Assembly: GCF_018263855.1 (NCBI RefSeq)
Contig: NZ_CP073318.1
Coordinates: 2,356,001 to 2,420,000 of the forward strand
Direction: 5' to 3'
Source of the DNA: Kutzneria sp. CA-103260
GTDB taxonomy: Bacteria > Actinomycetota > Actinomycetes > Mycobacteriales > Pseudonocardiaceae
Length of the DNA: 64,000 nt
In this document: piece after piece, positions 47,930-56,389 of the stretch
Position numbering within the stretch: the stretch's first letter is position 1
How the letters are laid out: each line of letters opens with the position of its first letter
Position numbers and translations under genes: made by a program
The notes under the pieces: model-generated
Databases searched by the model: none
Seen by the model: the letters and a program-made list of their open reading frames with translations, nothing else
What the model was told of the DNA's origin: nothing

Positions 47930-48236
47930 GGAACACCTGTCAAAGAGATCTGGTCGATGGCGCAGAACGTAACACCACGAAGATCGCTCGGTCGACTCGT
48001 TACGCCTGCCGAAACAGGCGCCCCGCCGAACAACCCGCGCGGGCAATCGCATTCACCCGGCCCGGTGAGGTATTTCGTCCTGCGAAACTATTTGACGCGG
48101 TGGACCGCCACTCCTTGACTGCGTTTGTGCCTGCGCAGCCATGCCCCCGACGCGCCCAGGCCACTACACTGGGATACACATAGCGCCACGCCGTTGCGCA
48201 CAAAGAAATGGCGTGGCGGCTACGGAGGAGCAGAGC
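47930..48236. promoter_or_regulatory. Divergent esterase/IclR control region
   Basis: 307 bp. Contains TTACG-CCTGC-CGAAA (48000-48014), TTTCG-TCCTG-CGAAA (48073-48087, perfect) and a separate inverted repeat CGCCACGCC/GGCGTGGCG (48184-48192, 48210-48218) just before the IclR ribosome site, which may allow autoregulation. GGAGGAG precedes ATG 48237. Confidence 0.6.
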
Positions 48237-49061
48237 ATGGGCAGGCCCGCCAAGGGAACCGACAAACGGCCCGAGTACCGCATCACCGCGCTGGCGCGGG
48301 GCCTGGCGGTGCTGGACGCGTTCGGCCCGCACCGGCGAGAGCTTGCGCTTCGGGACGTGGCCGAGGCCGCCGGGGTCACGCAACCCAGCGCGCTGCGGAT
48401 CGGGTTCACCCTGATCGAGGCCGGCTACCTGGTGCGCAATCCGAGCACCAAGGGATACCGGTTGGGCCCGCGGGCCTTGTCCGTCGGCCTGGCGACCCTG
48501 TCGGCGATGACTTTGCCGGAGCTCGCCGAACCTTACCTGGTCGCGCTGCGGGACCGGACCGACGAGACCATCAAGCTCGCCATCCCGACCGGACCGGAGG
48601 TGGTGGTCGTCGCTCGCGTGCCCTCGTTGTCCTACCCGAGCACGACCACCTATATCGGCAGCAGGATGCCCGCCACCATCTCCTCCCTTGGGCGCGCGAT
48701 CCTGGCGTGGGAGGAGCCGGACGTGGTCGCCGAGATCGTCCGTGCCGCCAAACCCGCGCGCCTCACCGGGAAATCGGTGCGGAAGGACCGGCTGGCCGCC
48801 GAGCTGGCGGCGACTCGAGCGCGCGGATACTCCCTCAACGACCAGGGCACGACCATCGAGCACCGGTCGGTCGGGGCGCCGATCCTGGACACCACGGGGC
48901 ACCCGGTCGCGTCGGTGAACCTGTCCGTCTCGGTGCAGCGCGTGAGCCTGCCCGAGTTGGAAGGGCGGCTGGCGCCTGAGGTAGTGCGGACGGCCGCGGA
49001 GATCAGCGCGCTGCTGCCGCCTCAGGTCCAGGGCGCCGGCCGCCTGTCGCACCTCGCCTGA
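48237..49061 (+). CDS. IclR-family transcriptional regulator
   Basis: 274 aa. N-terminal winged helix (ALARGLAVLDAF, LRDVAEAAGVTQPSALRIGF) and C-terminal effector domain (SSLGRAILAW, RARGYSLNDQG, GAPILDTTGHPVASVNLS). Probably represses or activates the two esterases and the ComA-like operon through TTTCG-N5-CGAAA sites. ATG 48237 has GGAGGAG 7-10 nt upstream; an in-frame ATG at 48141 lacks one and lies over the inverted repeat. Confidence 0.9.
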   Translation: MGRPAKGTDKRPEYRITALARGLAVLDAFGPHRRELALRDVAEAAGVTQPSALRIGFTLIEAGYLVRNPSTKGYRLGPRALSVGLATLSAMTLPELAEPYLVALRDRTDETIKLAIPTGPEVVVVARVPSLSYPSTTTYIGSRMPATISSLGRAILAWEEPDVVAEIVRAAKPARLTGKSVRKDRLAAELAATRARGYSLNDQGTTIEHRSVGAPILDTTGHPVASVNLSVSVQRVSLPELEGRLAPEVVRTAAEISALLPPQVQGAGRLSHLA

Positions 49062-49631
49062 CGTCCGTCGTGTTCAGGCTGGGAACACGACGGAGTCGCC
49101 GAACGGATCCTCGGCGACGTAGGGCTCGATGTCGAAGATCATCGTGTGCCGATGGGCCGAGGTGAACGGCGGCCACGGCGGGTTGACGGGTTCGTGCGGA
49201 TCGCCGGTGTGGGCGAAGGCGAGCCAGGCCCGGCTCATCCGTTCGGTCAGCTTCCGGTGATCGTGCGCGTCGGCGATCCACGGCGCCGCTGCCTTGGCGG
49301 TGCGCATGGTCAGCGGCACGTCGATCGTGTGCACCGCTTTGATCCAGCCGTCTTCGGCCGCACTGCCCCACGCGACGACGTAGACGAACACCGGGGCCGT
49401 CGCCGAGGTAGAGATACCCCAGCACGCCGAGGCGGTGGTTCACCGTCACCACAACGACGTCGCCGTACCGGCTCAGTTCGGCGCCGTGGTACGACGGCGC
49501 CGAACTCGACCACGCTCGGAATCCGCCGCCGTGGAACCGAACGAGCACCGGTCTGGACGTCGGGCCGAGGGCCGGTGTCCAGACGTTGAGCGTGAGGCAG
49601 TCCTCGCTCTGCCATTGTTCGACAGCCGGCC

Positions 49632-49688
49632 AACCGAGCCTGGCCATCCACGCCTGGGGCGTCCTGGCGTGGATGGCCAGGCTCGGTT
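49632..49688. repeat. 23-bp perfect inverted repeat inside the esterase pseudogene
   Basis: Arms 49632-49654 and 49666-49688 are exact reverse complements (inner end CATCCACGCC/GGCGTGGATG) around an 11-nt loop, 15 bp from the left end of the IS. It disrupts the esterase frame and looks like an inverted duplication of 23 bp of coding sequence. Confidence 0.75.
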
Positions 49689-49734
49689 TCCGACATCGGG
49701 TCCTGAGGTTCCCCCGAAATCTCGGAGGGATTGG

Positions 49735-50661
49735 TTACCTGGCTCTTGTCGAGGTCCCAGGGATCATAGATGGCTCGCCGTGTCCGGTTTGGGTGGTGTG
49801 CCAGGCGGCTTCGTACTCGTCAGGGCTGAGCCAGCCGAGCTGCTTCTGGATACGGTCGGTGTTGTACCAGCCGTCGACATAGCCGAAGATCGCGTTCTCG
49901 GCCTCCTCGCGGGTGCGCCACGAGTGCCGATACACCAACTCGATCTTCAGCGTGGAGAAGAAGTTTTCCATCAACGCGTTGTCGTAGGAGTCACCCACCG
50001 AGCCCATCGACGGCAGAATCCCGTTGTCCGCCAAGCGTTGCGCGAACCGGAACGACGTGTAGGTCGAGCCGCGGTCGCTGTGGTGGATCAACTGGCCGTC
50101 TCGCACGTCGCGCGACCAGATCGCGTACTCCAACGCTCCCAGCACCAGATTGGTATCGCAACGGTCGCTGGTCTTCCAGCCCACGATTCGATTGGAGAAC
50201 GCGTCACGGACCGCGGCCAGCCAGAACGCGCCCGCACCGGTTGGGATGCGGGTGGCGTCGGCGACCCACAGCCGGTCCGGCGCCGAGGCGGTGAAGTCCC
50301 GGTTGACCAGGTCCGGCGCCGGTGTGGCCCGAGGATCCCGCCGGGTCGAGGGGATGCGCCACTTCTTACGCAGGAACGCGCCCTGCAGTTCGTGGGCGCG
50401 CATCAGCCGCTCCACCCGCTTGCGGGACACCCGAACCCCGCGCCGGCGCAGCGTCGCGTGTACTCGCGGGCTGCCGTAGGTGCCGCCGGAGGTGGTGTGG
50501 ATGCCGACGATCTCGGCGACCAGCGCCTGGTCCTGCCGCTGACGCGGCGACGGGTCGGCCTGGCGGCGTAGCCAGCCGTAGTAGGTGGACGAGGCGACGC
50601 CGAGGACCCGGAGGACGGGCTCGACCCCGAAGCGGCCACGAAGCTGACCCACGAGCTTCAC
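49735..50661 (-). CDS. IS3-family transposase OrfB (DDE integrase core)
   Basis: 308 aa. HTH_21 region (RRRGVRVSRKRVERLMRAHEL), then rve core with D in WVADATRIPT, D in IHHSDRGSTYTS and E in NALMENFFSTLKIEL, the IS3 DD35E triad. Overlaps orfA by 4 bp (ATGA); a T6 run in orfA (about 50695-50700) could allow programmed frameshifting to an OrfAB fusion. Confidence 0.93.
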   Translation of the reverse strand: MKLVGQLRGRFGVEPVLRVLGVASSTYYGWLRRQADPSPRQRQDQALVAEIVGIHTTSGGTYGSPRVHATLRRRGVRVSRKRVERLMRAHELQGAFLRKKWRIPSTRRDPRATPAPDLVNRDFTASAPDRLWVADATRIPTGAGAFWLAAVRDAFSNRIVGWKTSDRCDTNLVLGALEYAIWSRDVRDGQLIHHSDRGSTYTSFRFAQRLADNGILPSMGSVGDSYDNALMENFFSTLKIELVYRHSWRTREEAENAIFGYVDGWYNTDRIQKQLGWLSPDEYEAAWHTTQTGHGEPSMIPGTSTRAR

Positions 50662-50969
50662 GACCGTCGCCGGGTCGGGTCGAGTTCCGAGGCGAAAAAA
50701 GCGCTCGCGGCCTTAAGGATCTCGTTGGCACGCTTGAGTTCCGCGTTCTCCCGCCGCAGCCGGCGCAGTTCCTCTGACTCGCTGGTCGTGGGCCGGTCGT
50801 CCCGCTCGCCGCGGTCGGCCTCGTCCTGGCGGATCCAGTTGCGCACCGCCTCGGGGTGCACGCCGAGCTGTTCGGCCAACCGGCGGATCACCGGCTTCGG
50901 ATCCGACTCCCGGTACAGCCGGACCGCGCGGGCCCTGAGCTCGTCGGGGTACTTCTTCGGTGCTGCCAC
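50658..50969 (-). CDS. IS3-family transposase OrfA
   Basis: 103 aa. Helix-turn-helix of the transposase_8 type (YPDELRARAVRLYRESDPKP, LAEQLGVHPEAVRNWIRQD) followed by a leucine-zipper-like coiled coil (SEELRRLRRENAELKRANEI). Binds IS ends and partners OrfB. Confidence 0.93.
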   Translation of the reverse strand: MAAPKKYPDELRARAVRLYRESDPKPVIRRLAEQLGVHPEAVRNWIRQDEADRGERDDRPTTSESEELRRLRRENAELKRANEILKAASAFFASELDPTRRRS

Positions 50970-51227
50970 GGATGACTCCCTTCAGACCCTATCGGACCAT
51001 GTTTGAAAGTCTCCGAGCTACCGGGGGAACCTCATCCTGGGGACAGGACGGGCCGAATCGCACGCAGTCCCGCACCCCGGGCCATGGCCTGCGTGGCTCA
51101 GGCGGGAGGAACCTGTGCGGACCAGTGGGTGGCTCCCCGTAGGGAATCCCACGGAAGACGTGCAGACCGGCATCCCGTTCACCACGGATGGTGCCGGCAT
51201 TGGTCTGGACGATGGCCATGTCGGTGG

Positions 51228-52025
51228 TCAGTCGCGCATCGCCGCGGTGTTCAGCACGAACGCACCGGCGCGGAATGACGAGATGTACCCGAGGTGCTCG
51301 TCGCCGCCGAAGAGGTTGACGTCCGGTCCGAAGCTGTTGATCAACCACATCACGATGTCCAGGGAGCTGGCTTCCCAGTAGAGGAACTCCTGCGGGATTC
51401 GCGTCGCCAGCCGCCATGCGAGGTCCTGGTTCCACTTCTCCCTGGGATCGCCGGTGTTGGCGGTGCTGAAGATCCCGTCCTCCTCGACCATCACCTTCCA
51501 GGCGCCCGCTGCCAGCACCATCTCGGTCTCTCGGACGGCCTTGTCCGTGCTCACCACGCCGCGATCACCGGGCGTCCACGCGGTCACCTCGGGCTTGGGC
51601 TTGAGCCCGACGTCCAGGACCTCCTTGACGATCCGGCACTTGTCCTCCACGGAGATCGCCACCATCGCGGAGGAGATCTCGATGATGTCGAACCCCAACT
51701 CCTTGGACTGCTCCAGGTACCGGCGAATCGCCTTCGCCCCGTACGGCATGACCGTCTCGATCATGCCGCCGCTGGAGACCTCGATCTGGTGCTCGTGCAG
51801 GTATGAGTTGATCTCGCTGACCTGCTCGCGGCGCAGCAGGCGCTGAGTGCCGACCGTCCACTTGACACTGTCGAGGTACGGGGCAAGCGTGTCCGTGTAA
51901 CCGCGGATGTCGGACAGCGACCGGGCAGCGGTGCGCACCTCGGTGAGCCCGGTGTCGCGTGGCTTGGGCTGCGGATTCGTGATGGGGAACACGTCGCTGA
52001 AGGCGAGCTCGTCTGACACGGACAT
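51228..52025 (-). CDS. ComA-like phosphosulfolactate synthase family protein
   Basis: 265 aa. ComA-type TIM barrel: LAPYLDSVKWTVGTQRLL (compare the IKFGWGT strand of ComA), EVSSGGMIE, GFDIIEISSAMVAIS, KVMVEEDGIF. ComA adds sulfite to phosphoenolpyruvate to give phosphosulfolactate (coenzyme M and sulfolactate routes). In this operon with esterases and an IclR regulator, a catabolic or sulfonate role is possible; no other coenzyme M genes are near. ATG 52025 preceded by GAAAGG. Promoter carries two IclR-type sites. Confidence 0.78.
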   Translation of the reverse strand: MSVSDELAFSDVFPITNPQPKPRDTGLTEVRTAARSLSDIRGYTDTLAPYLDSVKWTVGTQRLLRREQVSEINSYLHEHQIEVSSGGMIETVMPYGAKAIRRYLEQSKELGFDIIEISSAMVAISVEDKCRIVKEVLDVGLKPKPEVTAWTPGDRGVVSTDKAVRETEMVLAAGAWKVMVEEDGIFSTANTGDPREKWNQDLAWRLATRIPQEFLYWEASSLDIVMWLINSFGPDVNLFGGDEHLGYISSFRAGAFVLNTAAMRD

Positions 52026-52555
52026 GGAAGACCTTTCGAGTTAAGGAAAATGAGCTCCGACGGGGCCTTTGGCAGACGCTAGCAGCCGGGTGTGATGGTG
52101 GATAATCGTTTCGTAGGAAGAAATATGTGGCATGGACCATTTCGCGGGCCGAAACTTGTTGACCGCTCCGACCACCGCCTTGCACCGTGATTTCACGGAG
52201 TCCGGCACGTTCACAGGAGAACGTGTCATGCGCTCGCCCGACAACCGGCCACGACCGGGCGCCCCCAACACCAGACCGAGCCCACCTCAGTCACCAACCC
52301 GGCGATCATCGGGATGGACAGACCTGTCGCTCGACGGTCGGCAAGGAGGGCGGCACGACCTACACCAAGATCGTCGACACCCGGTCGTGATCCCTCCCAT
52401 GCACGAGGTCGTCGGGTGGGGTCTCAGTCGTGCTGTGTCGATGTCATCGAACGCTGGATGTGACTCGCGCGTAGTGAAGCCTGACCTCACCCGCCCTCAA
52501 GGACCCGCCGACGACTCAGCGATCAATCCGCGAGACAGAGGACCGAGCAGGCCCC
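52026..52555. promoter_or_regulatory. Intergenic region between ComA-like gene and multicopper oxidase
   Basis: 530 bp. The ComA-proximal part carries the IclR-type sites at 52109-52154. The remainder (52160-52555) holds no frame with coding character, no RNA and no clear terminator; it must include the oxidase promoter. Confidence 0.4.
52109..52154. promoter_or_regulatory. Paired IclR-type operators at the ComA promoter
   Basis: 52140-52154 reads TTTCG-CGGGC-CGAAA (perfect). 52109-52123, read on the minus strand, is TTTCT-TCCTA-CGAAA (one mismatch). Centres are 31 bp apart, three helical turns. The minus-strand site extends to an 18-bp match, TATTTCKTCCTRCGAAAC, with 48071-48088. Confidence 0.62.
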
Positions 52556-54532
52556 ATGGATGAACCGGACCAACCACTGCCAGCTGACGACGCCACCGCC
52601 AACCAGCTCGGCAGGAGATCCGTGCTCAGAGCGGTGAAACTGGGAAGCGCTGTCGCCGCGTCACTGTCCATCGGCGTGACCTCCACCTCCACGGCGACGA
52701 CAACGCCGCTGCTGGCCAGCGACGACAACAGCGGCCTGCTCGACCCGGCGAGGATCCCCAAGTACGTCACCCCATTGCCTGTTCTGCCCACCATGCCCCG
52801 TTCCTGGGCCACCCGAGACGTCGACGGCTACGCCATCAACGTGTGGCAGTTCAGGCAACAAGTACTCCCTCAGGGCTTTCCCAGCACCACCGTGTGGGGC
52901 TACGGATCAGCCAATCGCCCAAAGACGGCACACAGCCCGGGCTTCACCATCGAGGCGCACAACGGGCGTCCGGTGCGGGTCAGCTGGGTGAACCGCCTCG
53001 TCGACCGCCACAGGCACTACCTGCCACACCTACTTCCCGTCGACCAGACCCTGCACTGGGCCAACCCAGCGGGCGGCCGGTCGGACCGGGACACGCACCC
53101 GATGTTCGCGACGACGCCGCCCGACTACCGGGGACCCGTGCCGATCGTCACGCACCTGCACGGTGGACACAGCACCCAAGACAGCGACGGCTACCCCTCG
53201 GCCTGGTACCTGCCCCAAGCCTCGGACATCCCGCCCGGATACGCGCGAATCGGCTCCTACTACGACGCGCACCGCGACGAGGCGGCCGAGCGGCTGCGCG
53301 TGCGGTGGCGTCCCGGAACCGCCGTCTTCCAGTACGCCAACGACCAGCCCGCGACAATGCTGTGGTATCACGACCACACGCTGGGGATGACCAGACTGAA
53401 CCAGTACGCCGGGCTGTCCGGCTGCTACGTCGTTCGCGGCGGCCGGCATGATCTGCCGGCCGGTGTGCTGCCCGCCGGCCCACACGAGATCGTGCTGGTG
53501 TTCCAGGACCGCTCCTTCGCCCCGGACGGCTCGCTCTTCTTCCCGCCGACACGGGGATTCGCGGCGGACATTCCGCCGGGCGCCCGGTTCGTGCCGTTCA
53601 GCGATGTCCCTCCACTGTGGAATCCGCAGACCTTCGGCGCCGTGATGGTGGTCAACGGCTGTAGCTGGCCGGTGCTGACGGTCGAAGCCCGCCGCTACCG
53701 GTTCCGGGTGCTCAACGCCTGCAACGCGCGGACCCTGCTGCTCAAGATCGCCGCCAACCCGCTCGCCGCCCGGCCGGCGCCGGCGGCGCTGTCCTGCTGG
53801 CAGATCGGCGCGGACGGCGGCTTCCTGCCCAGGCCGGTACGGTTGGGACAGGTGCTGTGTGCCCCGGCCGAACGGGCCGACCTGATCGTCGACTTCACCG
53901 GCGTACGCGCGGGCAGCGAGCTCTACCTGATCAATGAGGGTCCGGACCGGGCGTTCAGCGGGGTGCCGGGGACGGCGCCGGCCGATCCGACCACCACCGG
54001 ACAGATGATGAAATTCGTGGTGGCGCCGCGGAGATCGCCAGACACCAGTGTGGAGCCGGCCCAGCTGCGCCTGCCCGCCGCACAGCCGCTGGGCGCGGCC
54101 GCGCGTACCTGGAGGATCTCGCTCAACGAGACGACATCCCGTTACTACCAGCAGGCGATGATCGGCGCGATGCTCGGCACGGTCAGACCGGATGGGAGCC
54201 CCCAGCCGCTGGGGTGGGGCGCGGCCGTCACCGAGTCACCTGCCGTCAACACCACCGAGGTCTGGGAGCTCACCAATTTCACCCACGACGCGCACCCGAT
54301 CCACATCCATCAGGTGCAGTTCCAGGTCGTCGACCGGCGCCGCGCCAACGGAGTGCCCCGGCCACCGGAGCCGTGGGAGACCGGTCGCAAGGACACCGTG
54401 CTCGTGTACCCGGGGGAGACGACTCGGGTGGCGGCGCGGTTCGATCTGCCTGGCCGCTACGTCATGCATTGCCACATCCTGGATCACGAGGACAACGAGA
54501 TGATGCGGCCGATCCAGGTCACGCGGAATTAG
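52556..54532 (+). CDS. Multicopper oxidase, CotA/bilirubin-oxidase-like, Tat-exported
   Basis: 658 aa. Twin-arginine signal LGRRSVLRAVKLGS near residue 18. Three cupredoxin domains with copper ligands HLHGGH, WYHDH, DAHPIHIHQ and HCHILDHEDNEMM. Resembles spore-coat laccase CotA and phenoxazinone-synthase-like oxidases; oxidises phenols, bilirubin or Mn/Cu using O2. Ends overlap the convergent rhomboid gene by 4 bp. Confidence 0.92.
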   Translation: MDEPDQPLPADDATANQLGRRSVLRAVKLGSAVAASLSIGVTSTSTATTTPLLASDDNSGLLDPARIPKYVTPLPVLPTMPRSWATRDVDGYAINVWQFRQQVLPQGFPSTTVWGYGSANRPKTAHSPGFTIEAHNGRPVRVSWVNRLVDRHRHYLPHLLPVDQTLHWANPAGGRSDRDTHPMFATTPPDYRGPVPIVTHLHGGHSTQDSDGYPSAWYLPQASDIPPGYARIGSYYDAHRDEAAERLRVRWRPGTAVFQYANDQPATMLWYHDHTLGMTRLNQYAGLSGCYVVRGGRHDLPAGVLPAGPHEIVLVFQDRSFAPDGSLFFPPTRGFAADIPPGARFVPFSDVPPLWNPQTFGAVMVVNGCSWPVLTVEARRYRFRVLNACNARTLLLKIAANPLAARPAPAALSCWQIGADGGFLPRPVRLGQVLCAPAERADLIVDFTGVRAGSELYLINEGPDRAFSGVPGTAPADPTTTGQMMKFVVAPRRSPDTSVEPAQLRLPAAQPLGAAARTWRISLNETTSRYYQQAMIGAMLGTVRPDGSPQPLGWGAAVTESPAVNTTEVWELTNFTHDAHPIHIHQVQFQVVDRRRANGVPRPPEPWETGRKDTVLVYPGETTRVAARFDLPGRYVMHCHILDHEDNEMMRPIQVTRN

Positions 54533-55224
54533 ACAGCGCCTCGACACCGGCCTGCCGCGCGTCCCGCCCGCGGCGGGCCGACGCGGATCACCAGGAGGAG
54601 CAACCCGATCGCCATCCCCGACAGCAGGGACACGCCGTGCAGATCGGCGTGGGCCGCCAGCGCCGTCGCGCAGACCGCGGCGGCGGCGAGTGCGATGCGT
54701 CGGTTGACGTACAACGCCACGGCGGCGGTGACCGCTCCCACCGCGGCGGCTCGGATGCCCAGGAATCCCCATCCCGTCAACGCGCCGACGTAACACGCCA
54801 GGACAGCGACGTCCCAACGACTTGCCTGGTTGCGGCGCGCCAGCAACCAGACCACCGCTCCGCCGGCAAGACCGCAGATCGCGATCGAATCGCCGCCGCC
54901 CGGCTCCTGCCAGGCGTAAGCCGCGACCTGGCCGCCAACAGTGCCCGCGACGAAAAGCACCAGCCATCGCCCGCGACCCAGTTCCCGCTCGGCGACCATT
55001 CCCACCAACGCCAACGTCACCAGGTTCGTGACCACTTGGTACCAACCCAGCGTCTGCACGAACAGTGGTGTCGCCAACCGCCACCACTGGCCCGCCTCCA
55101 GCGCCCCGGGTGTTCGCTGCAACACCGACACTGCCGGCGGCACCGCATACTGCACGACCGCCGCGATCATCGCGGCGCCTACCGCCGTCAGGGTGAGGAT
55201 CGGCCTATGCCGCATTGTCTGCAC
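54529..55224 (-). CDS. Rhomboid-like intramembrane serine protease
   Basis: 231 aa, six to seven hydrophobic segments. WWRLATPLFVQTLGWYQVVTN matches the rhomboid L1/TM2 region; GDSIAICGL aligns with the GxSGxxxGL active-site helix (Ser kept, following Gly replaced by Ile); DLHGVSLLSGMAIG supplies the catalytic His. Probably active or a close pseudoprotease; substrate unknown. Confidence 0.75.
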   Translation of the reverse strand: MQTMRHRPILTLTAVGAAMIAAVVQYAVPPAVSVLQRTPGALEAGQWWRLATPLFVQTLGWYQVVTNLVTLALVGMVAERELGRGRWLVLFVAGTVGGQVAAYAWQEPGGGDSIAICGLAGGAVVWLLARRNQASRWDVAVLACYVGALTGWGFLGIRAAAVGAVTAAVALYVNRRIALAAAAVCATALAAHADLHGVSLLSGMAIGLLLLVIRVGPPRAGRAAGRCRGAV

Positions 55225-55263
55225 GTTCTCCGAGACGGATGACCCACCGCGACGGTTGCCGGT

Positions 55264-56220
55264 TCAGTGCCAGTAATCGCCTTCCGGTAGGCGGATCCAG
55301 ACGTCCGGCGGTCCGACGACCGCACGGTTGTCGGTGGGCCGCAGTCCCACGTGAGCGAAGCAGAACGCGAGCGCATTGTCCTGGTAGAGGTAGGACAACA
55401 GCACCTCGCCGTCCTCGTCGGGATCCCCGCCGGGATGCAGGTCCCAGCCGACAACCTCGCCGTCACGCAGGATGCTGCCCTGGTTGCCGCTCTTGGGGTT
55501 GGCGTACATGCCGTAGCAGGTGGTGCCCGCCGACAGCGCCTTCGTCACTCCCGGCATCTCCGGGCCATAGCCCCACGGCTGCGCGAGCACGCAACCGCCC
55601 GGCACGTCGGTGGCCCACATCGTGCGGATGACGCCGTCGTCGTTCGGGTCCTCCATCCACGCGTCCATCACCCCATCGCGATCGTCCTCGACGATCTCGG
55701 CGTCGAGCCTGCGCACCGCCTCGGCGACGTCGATGCCCGCCACGCAGGCGATGCCGAGGCCCTCGTAGTGCGGATCTCCAATCGCGGCGATCAGCCGGCG
55801 GCTCTCCGCCACCATGGCGGCCTCCTCCGGGCCCAGCGACGCGTCCGAGCCGAACAGCTCCGGTGTCGGCCCCGCGAGGCTCAGCCGACCCGGCGACCAG
55901 CCGGACATCATGTCCTGCCACGGATCCGCGCCGGCCGCGATCAGCGCAGTGGCGTTGTCCGGGCGGTTCGCGGCCACCGCACGCCACAGCGCGGTACGCC
56001 CGCCTGCCAGTGCGTCCACGTCGTCCACGCGCCGCGCGAGCTCGGCCACCACCTCCGCCGAGCCATGTTCCGCCGCCACGTGCAGCGGCGGTCCGGGCCA
56101 CCGGAGAACGGCGTTCGGGTCGGCACCCGCGTCCAGCCTCGCCCGGACCTGGTCGAGGTCTGTCCAGGCCTGCCAACCGAGGCTGGCCCATCCCGCATCG
56201 TCGGTCATGGTGATCAGCAT
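55264..56220 (-). CDS. Ankyrin-repeat protein
   Basis: 318 aa. Ankyrin repeats in the N-terminal half (LDAGADPNAVLRWPGPPLHV, AALAEHGSAEVVAEL-type, GRTALWRAVAANRPDNATAL, IAAGADPW), followed by an acidic C-terminal region without a recognised domain. No signal peptide; likely cytosolic protein-protein interaction. Start uncertain: ATG 56220 or 56208; the frame is open further upstream within the permease start region. Confidence 0.72.
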   Translation of the reverse strand: MLITMTDDAGWASLGWQAWTDLDQVRARLDAGADPNAVLRWPGPPLHVAAEHGSAEVVAELARRVDDVDALAGGRTALWRAVAANRPDNATALIAAGADPWQDMMSGWSPGRLSLAGPTPELFGSDASLGPEEAAMVAESRRLIAAIGDPHYEGLGIACVAGIDVAEAVRRLDAEIVEDDRDGVMDAWMEDPNDDGVIRTMWATDVPGGCVLAQPWGYGPEMPGVTKALSAGTTCYGMYANPKSGNQGSILRDGEVVGWDLHPGGDPDEDGEVLLSYLYQDNALAFCFAHVGLRPTDNRAVVGPPDVWIRLPEGDYWH

Positions 56221-56389
56221 GGCGTACCGGACCGACACGCGGGCAATGGCGATGCCCACGGGCCCGCCGTCGCGCGTCGTGGCTGACGATCTTCCGGGCT
56301 TGACCACGGCGGGAGCGGGCGAGGACAGTGATCCGGACTGATCGGGCAGCCCGTGCTGATGGACCCGTCCGGCTCGGAGGTGGGGGATC

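Larger units (their letters stand above)
49704..51035 (-). mobile_element. IS3-family insertion sequence, 1332 bp
   Basis: Terminal inverted repeats of 24 bp with 3-4 mismatches: 49704-49727 (TGAGGTTCCCCCGAAATCTC...) and the complement of 51012-51035 (TGAGGTTCCCCCGGTAGCTC...). Flanked by TCC on both sides (49701-49703, 51036-51038), a likely 3-bp target duplication. Carries orfA and orfB in IS3 arrangement, both apparently intact. Confidence 0.88.
49074..51219 (-). pseudogene. Type B carboxylesterase, broken by IS, frameshift and deletion
   Basis: N-terminus at 51219-51036 (MAIVQTNAGTIRGERDAG, VFRGIPYGEPPTGPHRFLPP), interrupted by the IS at 49704-51035, continuing at about 49700-49400 (SEDCLTLNVWTPALG, VLVRFHGGGF, VNHRLGVLGYLYLGD) and ending in the family C-terminus (AWLAFAHTGDPHEPVNPPWP) at 49391-49074. 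The segment that should hold the GESAG nucleophile and catalytic Glu is missing near 49395-49410 (about 290 residues short), and the frame also shifts near the 23-bp palindrome at 49632-49688. It follows the ComA-like gene by 8 nt, so was once its operon partner. Confidence 0.85.

Noticed and set aside
48184..48218. Inverted repeat before IclR gene as another TTTCG-N5-CGAAA site
   Set aside because: Different sequence (CGCCACGCC arms) and spacing; kept as a separate possible autoregulatory or leader hairpin.
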